From Siphonodentalium dalli (taxonomy: Eukaryota; Mollusca; Scaphopoda; Gadilida; Siphonodentaliidae): 64,000 nt of DNA. The stretch lies in contig CP136065.1 in the NCBI GenBank assembly GCA_032622095.1, positions 108,975,195-109,039,194 on the forward strand, given 5' to 3'. Of the stretch, positions 26,540-38,705 are shown piece after piece; within the stretch, counting starts at the first letter, position 1, and each line of letters opens with the position of its first letter. The notes under the pieces were generated by a model. The model was given only the letters and a program-made list of their open reading frames with translations. It was not told the DNA's origin and ran no database searches. The translations under genes and the position numbers were made by a program.

Positions 26540-26633
26540 GGTAAACTTCAGTATTGGCGTATCGACTACTATACAACAATGGATTGCTTGGTCTTGATAG
26601 TCTTTCTAGGCGCATGTGTCGCTGTATTATTAG
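26540..26633 (+). CDS. EB-module protein, exon with 5'UTR end and signal peptide
   Basis: The acceptor is a pyrimidine-rich tract ending in TTTTTCAG at 26539. The first 39 bases are 5'UTR. The ATG at 26579 has a good context (A at -3, G at +4). It encodes MDCLVLIVFLGACVAVLL and the first base of the next codon, then the donor GTTAGT at 26634. Joined to the exon at 30046, the split codon becomes alanine and the sequence runs LLAARVTE, a typical signal-peptidase site after a hydrophobic core. The exon is too short to see as an ORF. The link rests on frame, phase and sense. A chance hydrophobic peptide is possible but unlikely given the three matches. Confidence 0.7.
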
Positions 26634-27588
26634 GTTAGTATTAGCATTACCCAGAGTTTGTTGAATTGTTATATTAATTGTTATTTATTACTCCATCGCG
26701 AAACCACATGTATTACCAAAAATGTAATGATGTTCAATCTCGGATATATTGTGATATTGTGTCGGATATTTGGCTGATTTCTAAGGGTGGCATATCAGCA
26801 TAACAAACTAATGGAGAAAAACACCGCATCTGCCATCATATTTACTACAATGGCAATCAAATTAAATAGACCTGGTGAATGTCGAGCAAAATGGCCGCCA
26901 CAATGGACGCAATCTTGCATGTCTGGCGTCTATGCGGACACTTTTTTTTCGTGTTAACATCCAAAAGAAGAGATCTCAAGAAAGAAAATGAGTGGGGTGA
27001 AGTTGAGTCTTGAGAGGCAAAGGTCAACCAATATCTCTGCAGTGTATAATTCCCCTCCCCTCTGTAAAACATACGGGAGTGTGCCAATCAGCTATATATA
27101 CTACCACCACATATAGGCCTGTGCACAAAGCACACACTGTTCTGCTTTTGTAACTATTTCGCCAAGATTCCAACTGCGCAGGTTTTATACTTTGTGTCAA
27201 AATCAATCTTGCCGCAATTGATATAGGCACGGCTCTTCGTTACAGCCGACTGTTCAAAATATATTTGAGTGTACGTATCTTTTGTGCGCAACAAAATCGT
27301 TCACCTTGTTCACCTTGAGTGTAGAGCTGTCAATCACACCCAGCGTATAATTAATAGTTTGGTAAGCCCGTGCTTTTATATTTCGTTGTTGGCAATTTGT
27401 CAGCATTGTAAGTTAATATTACTGTGTACGTTCACCCACCTTGCTTTACTCAGGCTGTGACACATGTTGTCAGATATAATTATGGCTAATTGATGCAAGG
27501 TCGGAGATATGGTTAAGCAACTGTCGATGGTAATCGACAAAATCGTTTAATTTGTTCGCGGGTGGATACATATACATATGTTCTGCAA

Positions 27589-27857
27589 TTAAAGGTACTC
27601 AATCCGATCATACGCTCCTAAATTACTATTTCTTTGGCTTCGGGGGTAACAAATATTTTATTCGAGTCGAGGAACCCATCCATCAAAGCTCAGAGTGATC
27701 AGATATCGATTTTTGAAGTGTGTTAATTTATCGAGATGTGGCCCAGAAAACATGTGGTCAAACGGACAAATTGCGGATGAATCAAGTGGTTATGTTTTAC
27801 CCCCGAAGCCAAAGGAATAGTAATTTAGGAGCATCTGATCGGATTGAGTACCTTTAA
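27589..27857. mobile_element. MITE family A, full copy
   Basis: TTAAAGGTACTCAATCCGAT at the left is inverted at the right (ATCGGATTGAGTACCTTTAA). TTAA at both ends suggests a piggyBac-like TTAA target, which is inference. The inside has CTTTGGCTTCGGGGG and CAAAGCTCAGAGTGATC. Confidence 0.8.
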
Positions 27858-28506
27858 TGCATGCTATATTATGTGTCCTTGTACCATGTAACAATGGCTG
27901 GAATAAACTAGCAATCAATCAATCAAAAGCAGTAATCAGTAATGGCTGTACAACTCAGCTCGTTATTACGGTTAATAATAACAATATCATTCGCACGGTA
28001 TACATATTAGGCATATTAGGCAATAGCCATGCATGGTCACGTAAACAATACATAAGCATTGGTTTGTAGTCACGTGAACAATTAATATCGGAGTGTATGC
28101 AGTTTAGAATTGTCAGCGAATGACATTTTGAGAATTTTAAACCCGCGCATTGCTTTACTGTCAACTTCATTGAACAGTAGAATTGTCCGACCCCTGCCCC
28201 ATGTTACCTTCCTGTGAGGAATGCTACGAATAGTGAATCTTGTAGTTATGAAAAAATTATGTCGCGCGAATCTTTATCATGCTCGTCAACGTCGTACATG
28301 TTCAGTTCGTCATTCGCATCTTTGTCACTCTCATCCTGGTCAACATCAATGCTCAAACTTTCACCAATGAATAAATTCGTCAACGCTCTCCGTATCAGAA
28401 TCATGCACTGTCGTCACAATTGTCTGCACATAGCCAATTCATTCTGCTACGAATTAATTATATGTGAGTATGTATGCCAGGAGCCCTGGCACTAAATATG
28501 GTACTG

Positions 28507-28720
28507 TTAAAGTCCCACTTAATTTCCGAATCCCCAGATCACATTATATACACAACACATTCCATATTATATACCATTTGAAAGAGGAAGTTCCAAAACA
28601 TTGTATTATCAACGTATCCGGTCGAGAAAAAAACTAAACATGAACGACGTATGTTCTGTACTTAATTTCGATCTGGTGTATGTACTACCAGTCTATTATT
28701 CTCAATGGAAGGGGGATAAC
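28507..28720. mobile_element. MITE family B, left half
   Basis: TTAAAGTCCCACTTAATTTC, then CAGATCACATTATATAC and ACCATTTGAAAGAGGAAG. No right end. Confidence 0.65.
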
Positions 28721-29610
28721 TCTTTCTCCCACCGCCTAAACACTTTAGCACAGGCAGCCCGTGTGAGATAGCTGGGTGAGATTTCCCTGTCTCACATAAC
28801 ACGTGACCATCTATCTCACACCACCCACGTGACTGCTTTACCTATTTAATTAAGAGCCGGAACTAATTTAACAATCCGTCATCATGTTTTGTGTGAATAA
28901 AACAGATAAAAACAATGGAGACCAGTTACGCTTCACGTTTCAAGTAAATAAATACGGACGAATTCGTGGACGCTAATACAAATGGAGATAAGCTTCAACT
29001 GTTAATCACGAAAAACCTCAACATAACCTCACTTGCAGACACAGAGTTGCATATATAACATGAAATATAAACGACTAATTTGCGAACATATTCCATAAAA
29101 CGGAAGACCCCAAGCGAAACTGGTACCACTGGCACATTTCGTAACTGGTAAACAATAGCCGCTTCACAAATGACGAACGAAATAATTCCACGTTCGAACA
29201 GTTGTTATTGTTGCAATAAATCGTCGAACGCGTCTAACTAACATTTGTCTGTAATATATTCACATGTTTCCTTTTCTAATGGTATCGATATGGTCATTTC
29301 CGACGACAAACACGATTAGTCCAGTTGTATATACTTCATATCAATACGCGCGTTTCTCGGAATTTATGCAGGTGCAACTATGTGACGTATCCATGTGGTT
29401 TTCACAAGACCGTGTCGATTTCACTCTAACGTATTAACCCTGCGCGCACGGGTAACGCGCTTTGTTTTTGTATATACCGAAATCATCCCAGTTAATCACG
29501 AATATCGCATCAGAATTCTCCCCAGATATACCGTTACGAAGCTACTGGAATGTGCCAAAGATTGGTATAAAAAAAAATCGGAATAAGGCTCTTGGGTTGG
29601 GAGAAAAATG

Positions 29611-29758
29611 ATCCATCATGACCTGGGGTGTGTGATGGAAAAATCTCACCCTCGGGGCCAGATATTTGGTCCGGACACTCGGCAAGCCTCGTGTCCGGCC
29701 CAAATATCTGGCCCCTCGGGTGAGATTTTTCCATCCCACACCCCAGGTCATGATGGAT
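29611..29758. repeat. Hairpin H3 with mirror-placed CTCG
   Basis: Nearly perfect arms of about 70 bp are centred at 29684.5. CTCG at 29651 and 29678 faces CTCG at 29715 and 29688, at exactly symmetric positions. ORFs on both arms are shadows. It stands about 290 bp before the EB exon, inside intron 1. Confidence 0.85.
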
Positions 29759-29914
29759 AATATTAATCTCTTAAGTGTGAATTATGATGCATTCTGAGGA
29801 AAATAACGGGAGAAGTCTTGGGGTGAATATGAGAATCTCTGTCACTTGGTGGACAATCTTATATGTCACAGCTGTCCGTATTCCATTAGACTATATATAG
29901 TTTTGGTTTCTCTT

Positions 29915-29999
29915 CGAAATGATATATAATATGGAATATGTTGTATATAATATGTGGTCTGGGCATTCGAAAATTAAGTGGCCCTTTAAAATAAAAATA
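29915..29999. mobile_element. MITE family B, right end 47 bp before the EB exon
   Basis: ATATAATATGGAATATGTTG, then TTCGAAAATTAAGTGGCCC and TTTAAA. It explains the false ORF extension upstream of the exon. Confidence 0.7.
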
Positions 30000-30045
30000 T
30001 TGTACATATTATATACGTTTATATGCGCGAACCTTGTCATTTCAG

Positions 30046-30186
30046 CCGCGAGGGTGACAGAACGCTGCATAGATGACGACGAGTGCCCGACTGGATCATC
30101 TTGCGAGTCATGTGGGGACGGGACAGGATACTGCGCATGTAACGAGGGGTTGATATACTTAAGAGATGGATCTATGTGTGTTGACG
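30046..30186 (+). CDS. EB-module protein, exon with one cysteine module
   Basis: This 141-bp exon is flanked by CATTTCAG and GTACGT, with phase 1 at both ends, so it can be added or skipped without a frame change. It encodes seven cysteines within about 38 residues: C-x5-C-x5-C-x2-C-x6-C-x-C, then a stretch with NEGLIYLRDGSMC. The C-x-C followed by a loop with a late cysteine is like EB and EGF-like modules; the EB family is common in extracellular proteins of invertebrates. It lies between the signal-peptide exon and the next EB exon. The ORF seems to start upstream at an ATG near 29919, but that part is MITE sequence read through an intron. MITE ends lie within about 50 bp on both sides. 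Confidence 0.8.
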
Positions 30187-30240
30187 GTACGTCAGTTAAA
30201 TTTATGTGATCACCAAATATATAGATATTACAAAGCGTGA

Positions 30241-30632
30241 TTACAGGCACACTACATTTTCGAATGCCCGGATAACATTATACATGTACACAACATATTC
30301 CATAGTATATACCATTTGGAAGATCAACCAAAACTATATATATATATATATTCCACCAGAATACCGAATAGCTGCATTGGCATAGGAGGGTCAATCAAGT
30401 GATAGATATTTTCATATTCATTCTATGGCGTCCCTGTTGTCAACCCAGAATGCACCAGAATTCAAACTAAGAGATAGAGCTAGTCCCCTTCCATTAAGAA
30501 TAATAGATTGTTCCCATTTTGTTCGACCGGATCAGTTGATGTTTTGTAGCTTCCTGTTTCAAATTGTATATAATATGGAATATGTTGTATATAATGTGAT
30601 CTGGTAATTCGAAATTTAATTGGGCCTTTAAA
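30241..30632. mobile_element. MITE family B, full copy 54 bp after the EB exon
   Basis: The left end ACATTTTCGAATGCCCGG (TTAAAGG lost) is inverted at the right, ATTCGAAATTTAATTGGGCC. It begins 54 bp after the exon end at 30186. Confidence 0.7.
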
Positions 30633-30789
30633 TAATAAAATATATATAAGGGGTTGTGCACAGCGAAATTGGATATATGTGATTTATAGGAATAAAATTA
30701 AATGGAAATTAATAATCATAAAAATTTCATTATTCTTGGAGTTATTCTTTATGGAGTTGTTTGTACTTGTATATATAGAATATGCGGAT

Positions 30790-30905
30790 AGTATGTCTTA
30801 AAAACAAATTTACACCACTCGTGAGATTATCGGTTTTCCCCACGTGCAGGACAGACAAGCAACCTTACGAGTGGTGTAAATTTGTATTTCAGACATATAC
30901 TAGCC
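30790..30905. repeat. Hairpin H4, fully complementary arms, 45-bp loop
   Basis: ACAAATTTACACCACTCGT pairs with ACGAGTGGTGTAAATTTGT, and the outer GTATGTCT pairs with AGACATAT. Unlike H1-H3 the CTCG word is complemented here, so it is a different class. Confidence 0.75.
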
Positions 30906-31237
30906 GTATATTTTGTTTTTACCAAGACCATGTATATAAGCACTTGTGATGCCATAAAACGTGAAGATCGAGAGCCCCATTATTTTAACTCCCTTGTCAA
31001 CCCCTGTTACTCGTCCAAGTTTACGCGCATGGCGAGGGAATTTTAATGACATGGGAATTGTGTCAATTGGATTTGAATTGCCGAAAATGGACGCACCGTC
31101 GCCTAATATGGCTCACGTGACCACTGTGGTAAGGTCACGGACGGACAAACTATATTTCCCACTTGGTATATATTCCATTGCATTGGCTGGAGACACGCGT
31201 ACCATATTAGCGATGACACAGTAGGTGTGCTGCCTTA

Positions 31238-31740
31238 GGCCCGTTCCAAACGACGGATTTTTGTCGACTCGAATCTAATACCAGACCCACAATTGTATTA
31301 AATGCGTCAAAAATGCGACGTTTGAAACAATTAGATCCGTGTCAGACGCATCACAGACGAATCTCCGTCCAATTCAGACGAATCTTCGTCGGTGATGCGT
31401 CTGAAATCCGTCTTGGTTTCAAACGACGGATTTTTGACGACTCGAATCTAATACATGTGACGAGAAGAGCCGAAAGTTGCCGAAGAACGAATCATAATGA
31501 TATGATAATGGTATAATAACGAGGGGGCTCCCCTTATCTGAGGAAATACCCACATGACGTCATTTGTCGCACGCTCTCTTTGTCATAAAGAAACATATAT
31601 CTATAAGCATTGCTTAGGTAACATTGTGCAAATTGTAATTATTTTGGTAGTTTGATTCCCCAACGAACATGGCATGTCACTGACTCACATCTTATAATGG
31701 ATATAGTATCAATGTTTTAGAATAATCCATATATACCGGT
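31238..31740 (-). repeat. Long terminal segment of the PIF/Harbinger-like family
   Basis: This nearly 500-bp end is shared with 1350-1834 and 3665-4149. Next to the 41-bp tip it holds closely spaced inverted words: GACGCATCAC with GTGATGCGTC, and GACGAATC with GATTCGTC. These may be transposase-binding sites, which is inference. Confidence 0.7.
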
Positions 31741-32225
31741 ATAAGGGGTAGGGGTTGTAGCAACTGATTTATAATAATTCATATAGACCGATATTCCTTA
31801 TTGTAAGGAATAGGGGTGGTAGTCTCTGATGTATAATAATTAATATTTAGCGGTATTACTTATTATAAGGGGCAGAGGTGGTACTACTGATTTATAATAA
31901 TTCATATATACCGATATTATTTATTATGAGGGGTAAAGGGGTAGTAACCTCTTATTTATAATAATTCATATATTCAGGTATTACTTGTTATAAGGGGCAG
32001 AGTGGTAGCCTATGATTTATAATAATTTATAAATACCGGTATTCCTTATTATAAGGGGTAGGGGTGGTAGCCTCAGATTTATAATAATTCATATAAACCG
32101 GTATTACTTATTATGAGGGGTAGGGATGGTAGCCTATGATTTGTAATAATTCATAGATACCGGTATTCCTTATTATAAAGGATATATAGGTGGTAGCCTA
32201 TGATTTATAATATATAATTAAGATA
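31725..32225 (-). repeat. Tandem array of ~61-bp units, inverted
   Basis: Reverse-oriented units of the element's satellite lie between the left long end of copy C and a nested short-end segment (32224-32340). Confidence 0.8.
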
Positions 32226-32714
32226 TAACATGGAGTGCACCTTTAAATAAATCGACCGATGTATTAGATTCGACGCGACAAAGATGCGTCCGTCTGAAAC
32301 AAAATTGACCGCAGACGCATCACCGACGGATTTAATACAACTCGAATCTAATACCATGCAGACCCACAATTGTATTAAATGCGTCAAAAATGCGACGTTT
32401 GAAACAATTAGATCCGTGTCAGACGCATCACAGACGAATCTCCGTCCAATTCAGACGAATCTTCGTCGGTGATGCGTCTGAAATCCGTCTTGGTTTCAAA
32501 CGACGGATTATTGACGACTCGAATCTAATACATGTGACGAGAAGAGCCGAAAGTTGCCGAAGTATCGAATGCAAATGATATGATAATGATATGATAATAG
32601 TATAATAATGAGGGGGTTCCCCTTATCTGTGGAAATACCCACATGACGTCATTTGTCGCACACTCTCTTTGTTATAAAGAAAGATATAACTATAAGCATT
32701 GCTTTGATAACATT

Positions 32715-32930
32715 GTGTCAGTGATTTATAATAATTCATATATACCGGTATTACTTATTATGATGGGTAGGGATGGTAACCTATGATTTATAATAATTCA
32801 AAGATACCGGTACTGTTTATTATAAAGGATATAGGTGGTAGCCTATGATTTATAATAATTAATATATTCCGGTATACCTTATTATAAGGGGTAGGGGTAG
32901 TAGTCTCTGATTTATAATAATTTGTGTATA
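32715..32930 (-). repeat. Tandem array of ~61-bp units, inverted, left arm of palindrome
   Basis: About 3.5 reverse units. They mirror the forward array that starts at 33600, so they form the outer part of the palindrome centred at 33272. Confidence 0.75.
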
Positions 32931-33620
32931 CCTGTATTTACATGCATGGTTTACACATATATGGCAATTGGTTGCACGATATAACATTTATTTGTAGCGC
33001 CTATTATAGTATATTATATAACTATATATGTACTATATACATCCTCATATACGGGTGCACATATATTCGCGCTGCCATCGCGCACATACATATACATAAT
33101 TTGTACTGTATCTTGGTATATATGTATAATATACCGGTATATATAGGCCTCTATATCTACGGATGACCATTTTGTGACGGTAACCGGGAGTGCACCTTTA
33201 AATAAATCGACCGATGTATTAGATTCGACGCGACGAAGATGCGTCCGTCTGAAACAAAATTGACCGCAGTTGATCTGCGGTCGATTTTGTTACAGACGGA
33301 CGCATCTTTGTCGCGTCGAATCTAATACATCGGTCGATTTATTTAAAGGTGGATTCCCGGTTACCGTCAAAAATTGGTCACGCGTAAATATAGAGGCCTA
33401 TATATACCGGTATATGTTATACATATATATACTAAAATACAGTATAAATTATGTATATAATGCAGCGCGAATATATGTGCTCATGTATATGAGGATGTAT
33501 ATAGTACATGCAGGTATATAATATACTATAATAAGCGCTACAAATAAATGTTATATCGTGCAACCAATTGCCATCTATATATGTGTATACCATGCATGTA
33601 AATACCGGTATACAAGAATT
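32920..33620. repeat. Large palindrome, arms about 345 bp or more
   Basis: The centre is CCGCAG-TTGAT-CTGCGG at 33264-33280. Left-arm words such as TTACATGCATGG, GTAGCGCCTATTATAG and AGGCCTCTATATCTACG recur inverted on the right (CCATGCATGTAA, CTATAATAAGCGCTAC, AATATAGAGGCC) with few indels. Symmetry continues into the satellite arrays on both sides, to about 32715 and 33830. Confidence 0.8.
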
Positions 33621-34310
33621 ATTATAAATCAGAGACTACCACCCCCTACCACTTATAATAAGGATTACCGGAATATATTAATTATTATAAATCATAGGCT
33701 ACCACCCTATATCCTTTATAATAAGGAATACCGGTATATATGAATTATTATAATTCATAGGCTACTATCCATACCCCTCATAATAAGTAATACCGGTTTA
33801 TATGAATTATTATAAATCTGAGGCTACCACTCTGCCCCTTATAATAAGGAATACCGGAATATATTAATTATTATAAATCATAGGCTACCACCCTATATTC
33901 TTTATAATAAGGAATATCGTTATCTATGAATATTATAAATCATAGGCTACTATCCCTACCCCTCATAATAAGTAATACCAGTATATATAAATTATTATAA
34001 ATCATAGGCTACCATGCACTCTGCCCCTTATAATAAGTAATACCGAAATATATGAATTATTATAAATAAGAGGTTACCACCCATATACCCCTCATAACGA
34101 GTAATGCCGGTGTATATGAATTAGTATTAATCAGTGGTACCACCCCTACCCCTTATAATAAGTTATACCGGTATATATTAATTAGTATACATCAGAGACT
34201 TCCACCCTATCCCTTACAATAAGGAATATCGGTCTATATGAATTATTATAAATCAGTTGCTACACCCCATATCCCTTATACCAGGATATATGAATTATTA
34301 TATATCATTG
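33600..34310 (+). repeat. Tandem array of ~61-bp units, forward
   Basis: About twelve forward units, more diverged than in copies A and B, ending at a long terminal segment (34310-34570). Confidence 0.8.
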
Positions 34311-34924
34311 ATAATATATCCATTATAAGATGTGAGTCAGTGACATGCCATGTTCGTTGAGAAATCAAACTGCCATAATAATTAAAATTTTCACAATGTT
34401 ACCTAAGCAATTCTTATATCTTTCTTTATAACAAAGAGAGCGTGCGACAAATGACGTCATGTGGGTATTTCCGCAGATAAGGGGAACTCCCTCATTATTA
34501 TCCATTATCATATCATTATCATAGCATTTGCATTCGTTATTCGGAAACTTTCGGCTCTTCTCGTCACATTAGTCCGCCGCCAGGTCACGGATGCGTGTTT
34601 TGGCGTATAAAGTTTTTTTCTCTGCGGATTTTGTAAATTCAGGTATCCGACATCAAGACTCGAATCTAATACATGTGACGAGAAGAGACGAAAGATGCCG
34701 AAGTACGAATGCAAATGATATGATAATGATATGACAATGGTTAATAATGAGGGAGTTCCCCTTATCTACGGAAATACCGACATGACATCATTTGTCGCAT
34801 GCTCTCTTTATTATAAAGACGAGATTATATATATGCTATATCTAAGCATTGCTTAGGTATTCTGGTAGTTTGATTTCTCAACAAACAGGGCATGTCACTG
34901 ACTCACATCTTATAATGGATATGG

Positions 34925-35227
34925 TATCACTGATTTATAATAATTCATATATATCGATATAAGGGGTAGGGGTGGTAGCAACTGATTTATAATAATTCGC
35001 ATAAACCGGTATTCCTTATTGTAAGGGAGAGGGGTGGTCGTCTTTGATTTATAATAATTAATATATACCGGTGTTACTTATTATAAGGGATAGGGGAGGT
35101 ACCACTTATTTATATTTACCGACAATAATTATTATAAGGGGTAGATGGTGGTAGCCTATGATTTATAATAATTCATATATACTGGTATTCTTAATTATAA
35201 GGGGTAAAGGGTGGTAGCCTATATATA
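34925..35227 (-). repeat. Tandem array of ~61-bp units, interrupted by the Helitron
   Basis: Reverse units stop within the unit at 35227. The remainder resumes at 37026-37130, on the other side of the Helitron-like insertion. Confidence 0.75.
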
Positions 35228-37025
35228 TCTATTATATATTTTGAAAGATCTGTGTGTGTGTGTGTGTCAGTCTGAGTAAACTCATACCTAAATATTCATT
35301 ACAACATTGAATATTAGGTCTGACGGATAACATCGCTATCTCATTTCCAAGTCCTCGGGATTCCGTAATCTGATTGATTGCGTAAATTATTTTCCGTCCA
35401 ATGAAACCGTATGGGTTGATAAACAAGTGTTAATGGGCGGAGATTCCCATAATGTCACCTCTAAATATCATTCTGAACTCCTCGACCTGTGACCTCTGCG
35501 GCTGAACTCCTCGACCTGTGACCGCGACGAGGTTTGCCGAATGCTCTAAATATAGTAACAGAGCGGAATTTCGAGGCTTGCAAATTCAACAGAGACAGAA
35601 AAAATGGCTTCGAAATTATATATTCGGTACGATTCCGATTAATTTGAAGGATGTGCTGGACCTGATAGATAGGCCTGCGTATGGTACCAACTTGGCCTCC
35701 CATAAATATAAATAGAACTTTACTCATGTTCGTGTATTTGATTTACTTTATTGTAACATGGTTTGCAAATCGACAAATTATTTGCCGTAAAAAAAAAGTC
35801 ATCTGAAAGTCAAACACCGAGGAAATGACTTAATTTTATGCTTTTAAATAGTTCTAAAGCATCATTTTTGATGACGACCTTATTTTTTGCTCTCGGATGC
35901 AGCTTTCCCGTTGATGCAGCGAGTTCATCTCCCGAAAAAAGAATAGTCGCACACACGACAAATATTATCTTCTGTAAGTTTTAATGTCGCGACACAGGCC
36001 TTCTGTGGGTTGATGAGTCGGCGAAGCACAACAAATAACACGTGGGGACACCTGTCAATCATCGATGTATTTTTAAAAATCCGTGACGTCATTTTGGGGA
36101 AGCTCTTCGCTGAATAGAAATGGTTTTGGCTACATTAGCTCCAGACTCTATATTTCAAATATAGAGTCGACGTTCACCCAGACTGTGTGTGTGTATGTGT
36201 TTGTTTGTTTGTGTGTGTGTTTGAAATCGATGGACTCCAAAACGACTAAGCCAATTTCGATGAAATTTGGTATTTTAGGGTATTTTCGGCCGGAGACGAA
36301 CATAGGCATATTTATTTGTCCGTGCGACGTCAACTTTTCACGTGCGGAGGTCAAATCTATTTTTACGCCGTTTTGCGCTAATATATTTCAGTTCGGTGCT
36401 CACAAATCGATTCAATATAGCGCGAATAATAAATTGCCAGTCATATAATTTGCACGGTTAGAATCTGTGTGGCTTCATCTTTCCAACGATATATAATATG
36501 TATGTATCCGTTTTAGTTATCTGCCTCAATTATTAGGTACAAGTGGTACAATGCTTTTATCGGGATAAAATCAATGCGTAATTTCTATGACGTCGTCAGA
36601 GGTCATAAAGTTAGATTACGTTAACTCTCACCCTGCCGATGCATTTGACTGTGTCGCGTTAACTCATCACCGGCCGAGGTATCCGCAAATGACATTGGGC
36701 TATATATCTCCGAAACGGGTGTAGCTATCGACTTGAAATTTGGTATGTGAATGTATCTTGCCCCGGATACGAATTTTATCGGGTCGCCGAGCACGTGCGA
36801 CGCCAGTTTCGCGCATGCGCAGACGAGATCTCGAAAACGGGTTGAGATATTGACTTTAAATTTGGTATGTGAATGTATCTTGCCCCCGATACGAATTTTA
36901 TCGGGTCGCCGAGCACGTGCGACACCAGCTTCGCGCATGCGCAGACCAGATCTAGGAAACGGGTGGAGCAATCGACTTGAAATTTGGTTTTTGAATAGCC
37001 CGGACGAAGTCGGGTCACCTTCTAG
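35228..37025 (+). mobile_element. Helitron-like element, non-autonomous
   Basis: The 3' end has a short stem, CCCGGAC-GAA-GTCGGG, then seven bases and CTAG followed by T, the classic Helitron terminus. The left side is A followed by TC at 35228, where the 61-bp array is broken; it resumes after 37025, so the boundaries come from the interrupted host sequence. GT-rich runs lie at 35251-35267 and 36184-36222. Near the 3' end are 122-bp tandem units at 36707, 36829 and a partial at 36951. No Rep/helicase is coded. A second possible 5' end is TCTATATTTCAAATAT at about 36148; the block might be two elements. Confidence 0.6.
36707..37000 (+). repeat. 122-bp tandem repeat near the Helitron 3' end
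   Basis: Two full units and one partial unit share GAAATTTGGTATGTGAATG, TCGGGTCGCCGAGCACGTGC and CGCGCATGCGCAGA. The ORFs here come from the repeat. Confidence 0.85.
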
Positions 37026-38330
37026 TATATATATATACGATTTATAATAATTCATATATACCGGTATTACTTTTTATAAGGGATTGGGGTTATAGTATAT
37101 GATTTATAATAATTAATATATACCATTATTTACATATGCATGGTATACACATACATGGCAAATGGTTGTATGATATATAACATTTATTTGTAGCGCCTAT
37201 TATAGTATATTATATACCTATATGTACTATATACACCCTCATATACATGTGCACATATATTAGCGCTGCCATCGCGCAGATACATATTCATAATTTGTGC
37301 TGTATTTTAGTATATATATGATATTCTGGTATATATAGGCCTCTATATCTACGCGTGATCATTTTGTGACGGTGACCGGGAGTGCACCTTTAGATAAATA
37401 GACCGATGTATTCGATTCGACGCGACGAAGATGCGTCCGTCTGAAACAAAAATGACCGCAGTCGCATCACCGACGGATTTAATACAATTGACCCTACCGC
37501 AATTAGCTGTGTGAGCCAATGAGATAATTGCATTATAAAGCCTGGAGAAATGGTCGCTTCTGCGAACAGGCGGTTAGACAAAAAGACTCATTTTTACCGG
37601 CTTATTCTATGTCGCTTTGATTTTGTTTTGTATAAAAGAGTATTGGTTTCATGTGAGTTGACACAATATAATAATATAACAGTAACAGAATCCGAAAGCT
37701 TCGCTCTATGGGCTTTTTGGTTAGTAAATTATGAAATGTCACGCTGAGCCAGAGAGGTGACAAATGGAAATATGATGAGGGGATTAGGAAGGGCTAGATA
37801 AGCTTATTAGTTAAAACTATCAAATCAAACTATGTACACATTTGAGATAATGGACCACATAGTGTTATAATCTCCAAGGGTGATGGTTAGATTTGGTACA
37901 TATGTTATACAGCATTTATTGGTATATTTTGTGAATAAATGGTATTCATGGCATTTATACGTGGGCTTACATACACAACATTATGACAGACCAATGGAAT
38001 ATTAGGGAACTGTGATATGAAAAATAATTTCTCAATATACTGAAACATGTTTGTTCTATACGCGTAATGTGCCAATTATAAAGATTATTAATTGTTATTA
38101 TAACCTTTTTTTTTAAATTTAAATGTCTTTATTAATTCCTTAGATATATAAGTCACGTTTTTACATAGCCCATGCACACCCACGTGGCAGGGATAAGGGC
38201 GTTCTTTTTGTCTGAAATAAAAGGATTATTATATTATATTATGTATGGTACACCATCGATAAATTGATAGATCGTGCGTCTATTGTGAAGAGATATATTA
38301 TAATAACATTGAATATTTATTATGTGTTAC

Positions 38331-38621
38331 ATATCCAGCTTGACAAGAACAGTGAATATCCGAAATTATCGAACAATTTATCTCAAAATCGACGCCATGT
38401 GCAGGTTCATTTTTCATCATGCTTCGGTGGTAATTTGCCCCAATAAAGAGCTTGTCGACGCAAATAAACATTGAAACTGAACGTATGTAGCCTTCACTAA
38501 AGTACTTGTATCCTTGCTGTCGCGATTTCAATGAAGTGCCAGTCGAATTGAAAAACAATCCAGCGAAATCTGGTGGTAAGTCCACCAAATTTGGAACACG
38601 TCGTCCCTTGTTGTCAGACAT
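38331..38621 (-). CDS. SWIM zinc-finger protein, N-terminal exon (transposon-borne)
   Basis: The minus-strand ATG at 38621 opens a frame of 97 codons that starts MSDNKGRRVPNLVDLPPDF. Its end reads IHCSCQAGY and then meets a plausible donor GTAACA at 38330 in phase 0. HCSCQAG is the first half of a SWIM zinc finger (CxCxAG...CxH); the CxH half should be in the next exon, which I could not find to the left. The preceding block, with YKYFSEGYIRSV and later NYHRSMMKNEP, resembles invertebrate proteins that pair SWIM with a YqaJ exonuclease domain, as I recall them. The ATG is only about 85 bp from the 41-bp terminal repeat ending at 38746, so this is likely transposon cargo. Function in the element is inferred; the missing second half suggests a relic. 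Confidence 0.6.
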
Positions 38622-38705
38622 ATCGGCGTGCGATGTCTAACCTGCTATAATTCAGTCTGGCAATTTATGGCAGGCGTGGTTATCGCCGCTGGGCAGTAGC
38701 GTGAA

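Larger units (their letters stand above)
26634..30045. other. Intron 1 of the EB gene
   Basis: It holds MITE A at 27589, half a MITE B at 28507, hairpin H3 and a MITE B end at 29915. A minus-strand ORF of 52 codons (28246-28404) has an acidic C-terminal part with repeated aspartates; too weak to call. Confidence 0.6.

Noticed and set aside
28246-28404. 52-codon minus-strand ORF with acidic C-terminal part
   Set aside because: Short, no family recognised, and the other frames are acidic too, so simple composition may explain it.
36083-36448. 121-aa + strand ORF
   Set aside because: It lies in the Helitron-like insertion and begins with a GT microsatellite translation; no domain.
36621-37055. 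144-aa minus-strand ORF with an internal peptide repeat
   Set aside because: The repeat comes from the 122-bp DNA units; it is read in several frames on both strands, so it is a shadow.
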